Both the position numbers and the translations under genes were made by a program. A DNA stretch of 64,000 bases from a virus. The stretch's first letter is position 1. Each line of letters starts with the position of its first letter. This document shows, in pieces, positions 35,635 through 44,500 of this stretch. The stretch covers positions 1 through 64,000 of the IMG/VR virus record IMGVR_UViG_3300023281_001229, one strand, 5' to 3'. The notes beneath the pieces were generated by a model that worked only from the letters and a program-made list of their open reading frames with translations, ran no database searches and was not told where the DNA came from.

Positions 35635-38600
35635 TTATTTTCTTGTTAGTACAAATCCTGCTTTTTCAAATTCTGCTAATTTTTCTGGAGATAAATCAAC
35701 ATCTCCACCTATTTGATAATACTGCCCGCCATACATCATCATTTGAGGTTGACCTCCAAAGGCAGAAAATGTTGTACCTACATTACTATTTACATTAAGA
35801 TTTTGATTATTAAAATCTGTATTATTTCTTGCACCTTGTTGATTATCTAAACCTACTTGCAATTGATTAAAAGAATCCGCCCCTATTAAAGAGCTTTGAG
35901 CTCTCCGATCATTTATTCGTTGGGCTTCAGCATTTTCTCCGGCTTGATCAAAAAATGTAACAGCCTGTGCTGTATTCTTTAACGCTTGCCCCAAATCTCG
36001 TTTGTTGCCCCATTGCATTCCTTGTTCTGTTTCTACATCTACTGTACCAAAACCGTTTAAACCTTGTTTAGCCAAAGCTTCTTCCATAGAAAGTCTTCCT
36101 TGCAAATCCATACCGTTAACAGCTTGTGGAATAGAACCACCAAATGCTCTATTAATTAAATTAACTGCATTAGCTAAAGCTTGTGGTGATACACCGCCTC
36201 CATATGTCATTCCGCCAGCAGCTTCAATATCTCTTTGAAGCATTTCCTCTCGTGATAATTCAGGAAGAGGAGCAGGAACAGAAACAGGCGTTGTTGATGT
36301 TGTGGACTGTCCGTTCTTAATCCACGGTTCTGTAAAAGATTCTGCAGGAGGTTCATTTTGTGGATTTACTACTGGAGCTGGTTCATTTAAAAGTTCAATA
36401 GGTTCTTTATTTATACCTTCTATTTCAGCAGCATAATTTGGATTTTCTCCTATCGGCATACTTGCATTTGAATTTTGATTATTAGATTTACTAAAATAAC
36501 CAGGACTTTTCATCCCTTTACCGTAGTTATCAAGCATCATTTTGTTTTCAAGCTCCGCTTTAGTTCCTGGGACATTACCTACTATAGTAGGTTCTCCAGG
36601 TGTACCAAAAGCCGGTTTTAATGGCATTCTTGTTATTCCAGGATCTGCAGGTGCTCCAGTTGTCATTCCTTTACCATAATTATCCAACATCATTTTTTCT
36701 TGAAGTTGTTCTGTCATTTGAACAGGACCTGTATAATCTTCAGCTGCACTAAAATCAGGAGTAGTTCTTTCTGGAAAAGGACTTCCGTCTTGTCCATATA
36801 CAAAAGAATTAGCAGGGGACGCAGATGCACTATCAGTAGTTGCTAAAGGCGGTTGCTCAAAATATGGACTTCCTTCTACCGGTACAACATTACCGTCTGC
36901 ATCAACTCCAGTTTCTTCAGCTAGTTTACCAGCAGCAATATCTTGATCTATACCATATTGTCTTTCTGCTTCTAAATTTATATCTTCTAAAGATGTTTTA
37001 CCTTTTTTAATATCTCTAAGTTGTTTTTTTGATAAATTCTCTTCGGTCATTGGTTGAAAACCTTGTGAACCAGGATCTCCTGCGGCAGCTGCATTAGCTC
37101 GCATTTGTTCTAATTGAGTTTGGTTTAACGGATCTCCTGCGGCAGCTGCATTAGCTCGCATTTGTTCTAAACTAGAAGGAGCTTCTGTTCCGCCTCTATC
37201 ACCTTTTAATACATCATAAGCCTCATTAGCGGAAACTTGATCTCTACCACGCTGCATTTTTCTGAACTGTCGTTTTTCATTTCTAGTCATGCTGTTTAGC
37301 ATATCTTCTCTACTCATTGCTCCACTAGTACCAGGAGCTGTTCCTTCTTCAGATGCCCCACCTTCTTGAGTACCGTCTGTCAAACCAGTACCGTAATCAA
37401 TATTGTACCTTACACCTCTTCTAGTAGGTTGTCTTCTTACAAATGGATTTAAGTTCTTTAAGAAAGTACCATCTTTTTCTACATATCTTTCTCCAGAACT
37501 TACTCTATACGGTGTACCGTCAGGACCAACTCCAGACATACCTTTCATTTGAGATAAAAAATCTGCACCAGACATACCACCTGGTAAATTGTTACCTCTA
37601 ATTGTTGGGTTACTAAAAGTTCTACCAGTATTACCTAAAAACCTAGCCCATGGATTTGTACCACGTTGGAGTTCGTCCATCATAGTAAATTGTCTTGGAT
37701 CTCTATATCCTACAGTCATATTATTCATGTAAGGGTTGTATCCAGAAAAACCTTGATAATTAACTCCTTGTTGATTAGGTACAATACCAGGAGTCTGTTG
37801 CCAGTTTGGATTTTGGGAACTATTTCCTTGCGCTTGGATTTTTTTAAAACCAGATTTTAAATTATCTATATATGCTTGTTGTTTTTCATTAAATGCTAAA
37901 TCATCATCTGCTGCAGTTTCGCTATTAACATCACTACTTCCGGCAGTTCCTTCAAATTTAGGAAGACCTCCTAAACTTGCAGTAGGTAATCCAGCTTTTG
38001 CAAAAGGATCTCCTTTCATACTTTCATTAAGAGTAGCCATTGCTGTGTTTTGTTTAACAGCATTAACAAACATAGCAGCTCTATCAGAAACATAGTCTTC
38101 TGAACTAGCCGCAGGTGCAGTTAAATTACCACCCCATGCTTTTTTCATAAGCTTTCTAAACATATCACCACCGGCTTTCATTTTGTCCATAGGAACCATG
38201 TAAGTAGGTTGACCTTGAACATTCATATCTGTATAGCCTTTTGTTATCTCCAAATCTTTTTTATATTCTGCCCATTCTGCTGGAGTCATGCCTTCTTTTG
38301 CTGTTGCACCTATACGAGTTTGATGATTTCTTGCAGATTGTTCTGTAGGATCTCTTTCTATTCTTGCATCTTTTTGGCCAAATAGAGCTGACATTGTATA
38401 AGCAGGATTAAAAGCAGGAACAGGAGGTGTTACAGGAGAAGAAGGTACAGGTGGAGGTACAACCCTTTTTAGTGTTTTAGTAATTCCTTCCATTCCTCTA
38501 TCTTCAGATTCTGACACTTCACTTCTTCGAAGTTTTAGTGATTTTAGATGGTTTGCAGATTCTACTTCATTATTTTCATTTAATAATTGCCCAGCCAAAG

Positions 38601-39075
38601 TTCCCATAGTATACCCTGCATCTTTTACTTTTTCTCCATGGTCCCCGCCATGCCACATCATTGGTGGCTGACCTTCTTGCTGTTGCATAGCTGCCATTTC
38701 CTCTGGAGATGGTTGACCTTGCGGTGGGCCTTGAGGAGCACCTTCTTGAGGAGGTCCTGCCTGCATGGCTTGTTCAATTGCCGCTTGAGCTTCTTGTTGT
38801 GGTAAACCCATTTCTACAAAAACTTGCATAATTGCTTCAGGTGGAACTTGTTGTCCTAATAACTCAGCAGCTACATCAGCAGGTTGTGCACCTTGCTGAA
38901 TCATCTGCTCAACCATTTGCATTATTTGTTGCATAGCTTCATCTTGGCCGCCACCTTGTTGAGGAGCACCTTGTTGAGCTTGAGCAGCTGCTTGTTGCTC
39001 CATCATAGCCATTTCTTCTGGACTAATTTGACCACCATCTGCTTTTTTTATAATGTATTTTTTTCTTTGTTCCAT
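35635..39075 (-). CDS. Gln/Pro/Ala-rich low-complexity cargo-like protein (1146 aa)
   Basis: The first 150 residues are Gln/Ala/Pro/Met-rich (QQAAAQAQQGAPQQGGG, QAGPPQEGAPQGPPQGQP). They enclose a short helical segment (DVAAELLGQQVPPEAIMQVF, then EMGLPQQEAQAAIEQAM) that faintly resembles a UBA-type three-helix bundle. The middle is disordered, with internal repeats: LEQMRANAAAAGDP occurs twice in tandem and MMLDNYGKGM occurs twice about 70 residues apart. The extreme N-terminus (KKYIIKKADGGQIS) and C-terminus (EFEKAGFVLTRK) resemble the ends of the neighbouring 818-residue protein. No enzyme motif is seen. Such composition fits a flexible protein threaded through the tail with the genome, which is inference. 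Confidence 0.72.
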   Translation of the reverse strand: MEQRKKYIIKKADGGQISPEEMAMMEQQAAAQAQQGAPQQGGGQDEAMQQIMQMVEQMIQQGAQPADVAAELLGQQVPPEAIMQVFVEMGLPQQEAQAAIEQAMQAGPPQEGAPQGPPQGQPSPEEMAAMQQQEGQPPMMWHGGDHGEKVKDAGYTMGTLAGQLLNENNEVESANHLKSLKLRRSEVSESEDRGMEGITKTLKRVVPPPVPSSPVTPPVPAFNPAYTMSALFGQKDARIERDPTEQSARNHQTRIGATAKEGMTPAEWAEYKKDLEITKGYTDMNVQGQPTYMVPMDKMKAGGDMFRKLMKKAWGGNLTAPAASSEDYVSDRAAMFVNAVKQNTAMATLNESMKGDPFAKAGLPTASLGGLPKFEGTAGSSDVNSETAADDDLAFNEKQQAYIDNLKSGFKKIQAQGNSSQNPNWQQTPGIVPNQQGVNYQGFSGYNPYMNNMTVGYRDPRQFTMMDELQRGTNPWARFLGNTGRTFSNPTIRGNNLPGGMSGADFLSQMKGMSGVGPDGTPYRVSSGERYVEKDGTFLKNLNPFVRRQPTRRGVRYNIDYGTGLTDGTQEGGASEEGTAPGTSGAMSREDMLNSMTRNEKRQFRKMQRGRDQVSANEAYDVLKGDRGGTEAPSSLEQMRANAAAAGDPLNQTQLEQMRANAAAAGDPGSQGFQPMTEENLSKKQLRDIKKGKTSLEDINLEAERQYGIDQDIAAGKLAEETGVDADGNVVPVEGSPYFEQPPLATTDSASASPANSFVYGQDGSPFPERTTPDFSAAEDYTGPVQMTEQLQEKMMLDNYGKGMTTGAPADPGITRMPLKPAFGTPGEPTIVGNVPGTKAELENKMMLDNYGKGMKSPGYFSKSNNQNSNASMPIGENPNYAAEIEGINKEPIELLNEPAPVVNPQNEPPAESFTEPWIKNGQSTTSTTPVSVPAPLPELSREEMLQRDIEAAGGMTYGGGVSPQALANAVNLINRAFGGSIPQAVNGMDLQGRLSMEEALAKQGLNGFGTVDVETEQGMQWGNKRDLGQALKNTAQAVTFFDQAGENAEAQRINDRRAQSSLIGADSFNQLQVGLDNQQGARNNTDFNNQNLNVNSNVGTTFSAFGGQPQMMMYGGQYYQIGGDVDLSPEKLAEFEKAGFVLTRK
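37073..37170. repeat. In-frame 57-bp-period tandem repeat
   Basis: A 41-base sequence beginning GGATCTCCTGCGGCAGCTGC is present exactly at 37073-37113 and again at 37130-37170. The period is 57 bases (19 codons), so frame is kept, and it encodes the duplicated LEQMRANAAAAGDP segment. The perfect DNA identity, including synonymous positions, indicates a recent duplication. Confidence 0.9.
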
Positions 39076-39084
39076 GTTTAAAAT

Positions 39085-41541
39085 TTAATATTCTTCTAGT
39101 ATATAACCGTTTGATTTATATCTTTCTGCTTGTGTCTTACTCAAATCTCTAACTACTCCACCTTTTTCAAATCCTAGAAAAGGGCTATAACTAGTAGTTT
39201 TTAAAACTGGATTTTTTGGAGGATTAGCTTTATATTTAATTAATTCTTTAGATGCATTATATGTTCGCCTATTTAAAAACTGTTGAGCTTCTTCAGTATT
39301 TTTAAAGTTAGTATTGTATTTTTTATTAACAGCACTTACATCTTGAGTTTTTATAAAAGCATCAGCTTCTTGATTTAAAACTTTATAGTTTTTATTTAAT
39401 TCGGTAAGCTTAACATCTGTGGTAACTTTTACTGGATCAAGAACTTTATCACCTGGTTTTCCAACAATTGCTGTTATTCCTTCACCAGATACATCATCTA
39501 TAACAGCTCCAGGTTTAATTTGATTTGCGGGTACATCAACTACTTCATTAGGCTTTGCTAATACTCTATTTTTTTTTAGATTGTTAAAACTTGTTACCAT
39601 TTCATCTGTACTACCAGAATAATCAAATGGAATTCTAGCTTCTACATTATGACTTCCATAATCTGAATTAATTTTACCCTTTCCTCTAAAAGTATATAAA
39701 GCATCATCACCAGAACTCATATTTTTTAAACCTACTCTTTGCCCTGTTCCTGCATTACCCATAATATCTGTATGACTACCTGTATAAAGAGCCTCTGTAC
39801 TTGCCTCTGGAAATGCAGATGATGCAAAGTCATCACCTGTATAAACATTTCTATTAACAGTTAATTTCTTTTTTATACCATCTCTAACTGCTGCATCTAA
39901 TAAATTAGGATTGTCAATTAAAGCTTGCTCATTTAAAGTTGGTGAAATTAGACCATCCTTTTTTAACTGTTGAATTTTAGTTAAAGCTGTTTCTTGAGTT
40001 GTAACTGCATTAGCTATGTCATCAGTACCTTCAAAAATTTTTGGGTTAATACCTGTAGCACCTTCAATTTGTTCATCCAAATACTGGTAAGGTTTAGTTA
40101 AATAAGTTTCATGTCCTTTTGGAGGATCCATGATGGTATGACTCTTTCTAAAAGTATTTGAAACATCAACTTGAGTTTTACCATCTCCCAAAGTATACAT
40201 AGCCGGTTTATTGGCAATTTCCTCCGGCATAGCTTTTATTGTAGTTGATTTTTTAGGATAAAATATGCTTTTTCTAGGTATAATATATTCATTAGGATTA
40301 ATTCTTTGAGCGTATATGCTCCCAGCTGAACCGTCTACTATAAACCCTTGTTCTTTTTTTAAGGCAACTACATCTTTATTTGTTGTTACATTTTTATTCT
40401 TATTCCAAAATGGTATTTTTACTTCATCAATAATCATGTCATCTCCTTGAAATATACCTGCTCTTGACTCGTTACCTTTTGCATACTGAGCTACTTCGTC
40501 TATATCATCTGTAAACCACTCGCCTTTTTTTTCTACTTTAGCTAATAATTCTTGTTCTTTGGCACTTGCTTTCTGTCCTGCTGAGTAATCTAAATTTTTC
40601 TTGCCAGACTCAGTTCTTACTCTATAAGCTTTTTTAGGCCACACAATTTTATCTACTTTCTCACCAGCTTTATTATAAACACTTTTTATATTTTTTACTT
40701 GAGATGCTCCAGCAGGAAGTACAACGGGAGAAGCCATTAATAAATCTAAACCTGCTGCACCAGCATTAGACCATGACGGATTTTTTATAAGTTCAGGTGC
40801 TGACTGTGTTGCTAATTTTGTAGCACCAGTAAGACCAGTTATTGCCATACCAACTGGAGTAAAAGATGCGGGTACAGAAAATGCAGTATTCATTTTTTTA
40901 GTAGTAGCAGGAATATTTTTATCTATTCTTGCTTTTTTATAATCAGCTTCTTGAGCAGGTGTCATATAGACTTGCTGACCTGCATAGTCTTGTGTATTTA
41001 TATCTTGCCCAGATTCATTCTGAATTGTAAAAGAGGGGTTCCATTCATCTGCTTTATCTATACTTACTAACTTTCTATTAGATGTATAGTCATCCATTGC
41101 ATTTTGTTTAGCAGCTTCTTTTTCATTATCTTGGAATATCTCATATTCTTTACTAGACATTCCTGCAGTTTCTTTTAAAGTTTTTTTAGTATCTAAAGCT
41201 TCTTTATCTGTAACTTTAGTTTGCTGTGACTTACCTAGCTTTACTAACTCACCAGTCTTAGGATTATACCCATAATTACCTGTAAGAAGTCTAGCTTTAA
41301 TTTGATCATTATAAGCACTACTAATATCTACATCTGAACTCCAGTTCCAATCAGCAGTTCCATCTACTTTAGATTTATTATTCTTATATGTAATCAATTC
41401 ATCATCTCCATTTTCTCCACCGTCTTTTAACTCTTTGAGTACATAACCTCCGGCCTCATATTGTTTAACTTCATTATCTGATAGAAGTTTTTCAATACTT
41501 GTAGAATTTTTTGTCCGTAATTTACGCTTACTCTGAGCCAT
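39085..41541 (-). CDS. Putative cargo protein with possible ADP-ribosyltransferase-like modules (818 aa)
   Basis: The N-terminus is basic and then carries NEVKQYEAGGYVLKELKDGG (residues 24-43). The C-terminus ends with the related AERYKSNGYILEEY. A hydrophobic patch lies near 220-280 (PVGMAITGLTGATKLATQ; PVVLPAGAS). Two central regions have short motifs reminiscent of ADP-ribosyltransferase folds: AYRVRTESG followed by EWFTDDIDEVAQYAKG (about 300-350), and NRNVYTGDDFASSAF with ALYTGSH further on (about 560-600). The likeness is weak and the catalytic Glu is not certain. Capsid-packaged transferases are known in T4-like phages (Alt), so the idea is plausible. Position after the muzzle gene supports a cargo role. 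Confidence 0.65.
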   Translation of the reverse strand: MAQSKRKLRTKNSTSIEKLLSDNEVKQYEAGGYVLKELKDGGENGDDELITYKNNKSKVDGTADWNWSSDVDISSAYNDQIKARLLTGNYGYNPKTGELVKLGKSQQTKVTDKEALDTKKTLKETAGMSSKEYEIFQDNEKEAAKQNAMDDYTSNRKLVSIDKADEWNPSFTIQNESGQDINTQDYAGQQVYMTPAQEADYKKARIDKNIPATTKKMNTAFSVPASFTPVGMAITGLTGATKLATQSAPELIKNPSWSNAGAAGLDLLMASPVVLPAGASQVKNIKSVYNKAGEKVDKIVWPKKAYRVRTESGKKNLDYSAGQKASAKEQELLAKVEKKGEWFTDDIDEVAQYAKGNESRAGIFQGDDMIIDEVKIPFWNKNKNVTTNKDVVALKKEQGFIVDGSAGSIYAQRINPNEYIIPRKSIFYPKKSTTIKAMPEEIANKPAMYTLGDGKTQVDVSNTFRKSHTIMDPPKGHETYLTKPYQYLDEQIEGATGINPKIFEGTDDIANAVTTQETALTKIQQLKKDGLISPTLNEQALIDNPNLLDAAVRDGIKKKLTVNRNVYTGDDFASSAFPEASTEALYTGSHTDIMGNAGTGQRVGLKNMSSGDDALYTFRGKGKINSDYGSHNVEARIPFDYSGSTDEMVTSFNNLKKNRVLAKPNEVVDVPANQIKPGAVIDDVSGEGITAIVGKPGDKVLDPVKVTTDVKLTELNKNYKVLNQEADAFIKTQDVSAVNKKYNTNFKNTEEAQQFLNRRTYNASKELIKYKANPPKNPVLKTTSYSPFLGFEKGGVVRDLSKTQAERYKSNGYILEEY

Positions 41542-41547
41542 AATTAT

Positions 41548-41559
41548 ATAATATACAAA
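41548..41559 (-). promoter_or_regulatory. Candidate late promoter element TTTGTATATTAT
   Basis: The minus-strand 12-mer TTTGTATATTAT lies 7 bases upstream of the ATG at 41541. The same 12 bases occur at 48630-48641 and 54502-54513, each directly upstream of another minus-strand start. The motif is AT-rich and could be a promoter -10 region or phage-specific element; no transcription data are available. Confidence 0.4.
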
Positions 41560-41577
41560 AATTAATTCACTTATTGT

Positions 41578-41594
41578 AACTAAAAAATAGTTAC
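41578..41594. repeat. 17-bp palindromic repeat, copy 2
   Basis: Identical to the sequence at 33242-33258 (AACTAAAAAATAGTTAC), here extended to a 7-base-pair stem GTAACTA/TAGTTAC. The TAA stop of the muzzle gene lies within it. It ends a gene just as copy 1 does. Confidence 0.7.
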
Positions 41595-44500
41595 CTAAAC
41601 GAAGTCTGCTGGTTACTACGGGCTAGACTTACTAGTATTTCTACATTAGTGTTTTTGCTTCTTTTTAAAATAACCTTATTGTTATAATGCCTAAACTTTT
41701 TTCTTTGAAGCTGATCTTTATTGTAATTTAAATTAGCTTCATTCAAGTTGCGTATATAACCATTATCTTCTGTTTCCCAAATGTTTTCTTGCACACCTGT
41801 AAACTCACCCCTATCTTTTGTTATATCCCAAAACTGATTAAATCTATATTTCTGTTCTTCTTTAGAGAAGAGTATATCTATATAGTTCAGCTGTACTTTA
41901 GGATAGAGTAGTAATTCTTTAATATTGTTTTTAGGAGTTAAATGCAATTTTAATAAACCTGATACTTGTTCTGAGTTATAAAGTATAGCTTCATCAAATC
42001 CATGATCTAATACATGAAATCTATCAAAACAATTAGAAGTATCATATACATAACTTTCAATGTAGTATTCTATATTTCTAATTGTTCCTACATTGAACTT
42101 AGTATCCGTAGTAAACTCTACTTCAAATGGATATTCTACATCATAGTATTTACAAAAACTAGCACAGGTATTATTGTGTTTCCAGAAACTAGAACCTTTA
42201 GTTGTAAGGAATGTATTCTTTGCACCTAATGATAAATCAGGATGCCAATCGTGGAATGAAATAAACGTTTGCGTCTTTGGATCATAACTTAAAGTCCATG
42301 AGCAGTTATCAAAATAATCTGGATTACCTGCTTTAACTTCTAATACACTGTTTATTAAAAAGTTAGAACCCCCTATATACTCTACACTAACCGGTAGATT
42401 CTTTTTAAGTCGGTAGTCTTTCTTACAGAAATACACTAAGGAATACTCATTATCATATATAGTCTGACACCCTATACCAGATACCGGATTATCTAATACC
42501 TCAAACTCCGGAAAGTCTTTAAGTAACTGATAAGGTAAATACTGATTTAGCCAATACTTATTACTAGACATAGATATCTCTTTCATACCACCCGCATACT
42601 GAAATATCTTTCCTTGATTTAAGTTCATCCAAAACAAACCGGCAGGTGTATTAAGTACAGATAGTCTGCTTTGACAAGAACCGTACTCATAAGTTTTTTC
42701 TGAATTATTTAACTGTTGTAGTTTCCTAGCAAAGAGTTGACCATCACCAAGCGTCACAGCAGCCCCTCCCATTGTCTGTAATTGATCAACTCCCGGTAAC
42801 ATACCTGGAGCCTCATTCTCAAATAAAATCAACGCACCGGTCTTATTTATGGGCTTGACTGAGGAGATGTTACTATCATAATCAGCAAAATTATTCGGCA
42901 AAAATACAGTCCAAAAATCTTTTTTAATTAAACTCAAACCAGCAGCATTAGATCTCTGAGGTAAAGAATACAATAATCTTCTCGGAAACTTAGTATAACA
43001 TGTTTCAGATTTCAAAGGATCATACTCCCTATCTTGTATAACTCCCCATGAAAACTTTTGACTTGCCATAAAACTATGACTCAGGCTTCTGTCATATCTG
43101 TAATAGTTATCTAGCTCTATAAAATCGGTTTTAAATAAAACTTTTAAATCAGATATTACTGGATAATGCTGTTGAGCTTCATCATCTAACCAATCCCTGC
43201 AGTCTACATTAAATTCAGATTCTACAAAGAAATCTCTTACTCCTGAATTAAACAGATACATATAAGCTTTCTTTAATAGAAAGAATCCATTAGTGCCATT
43301 TAATCTATCAAAGCAATGCTTATCAGAAGGAGTAACTATATCAGTAAAAAATGTGTTTATACTACCAGGGTTAGATACTAAATTTCCTAATGCGGCCATA
43401 ACACTTTGAACAAATTCTGCAACATCAAATGGATCAGTATCCATCCAGAAAGCCGTCCAATTAAACATCTGTTCTTTAAAGTAATTAATTACAGCACCAT
43501 CGTTTTGACCGTTAAGCCATCTTTGAAAATAAAGTAATGTATTTTTTTCAGAGTACTTACCTATGTAAGTATCACCTCCAAATAAAGTACCACTGTTTAC
43601 GTTACCTATATCAGACACACAATTTGATGCAAGAACCATTCTAATAGTTTGGAGTTGACCATATTGATTTCGCATCCTTGACTTTAAAGCAACGTAGTGT
43701 GAAGAAGCTCTTCTGTTGTATAAATCAAATACTTTATTAGCAGGTAAAGTTGAAACACGAGGCGGTCTTGAATTATCAGCTAACGCCCCTGTTAAATCTT
43801 CTATATCTTCTGTAGTATCAAAAATAACACATTCATTACGTCCTCTGTTGTTTACAACAAAATTACTTTTAAAATTAACAACACCCCTTTCTAAATATCT
43901 AGAATCTCCTATTAAGCGTCTTCTGTTATTAGCATAAGGAGCAGCAAAATTTTCAAAATGACACAAACTTTGATATTGCAAAGTATGTTGTTGCCAACTA
44001 CCTAAAGCTTGTATTAATTTAATTGTTGTATCTCCTCCTTCAGCAAAGTAACTTAAAAACATAGGATTACCCAATGCAGCAATTGCAGCTTTAAAAAATC
44101 CTGGAGAAGAATCTTGATCTGTATATTCTATTTCAATGCTTCCGGATGTTACTCCTGTAGATGGAATAGAGGCTGCTGTTAATCCAGCACCTTTAAGAGC
44201 TTGTTGTGCACTGACTGTTGTAGAAGCGTTACCTGAGTTTTGACCAGTAAGCCCATCGGCAAATCCTTGTAGACCAACTGTGTTTAAAGCAGCTGTTTCT
44301 GCTGCCGTTAAAGCTGCTCCCGCTGGAATTATGTTACCCGTAGATGTAGAAGTACCTGCAAAAATAGGATCGCTATCAATTGTATATCCTTTATATTTTA
44401 CATTTCGCGTTCCATTCATTTGGGATATAGCATAACCTATACCAACAACAATGGCTGTAATCATAGTGATATCAGTTACAAACTTATGTCTAGGATGACC

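Noticed and set aside
37073-37170. Direct repeat as a mobile-element target duplication or attachment site
   Set aside because: The repeats are in frame inside one gene, with nothing inserted between them beyond 16 bases of coding sequence and no transposase or integrase nearby.
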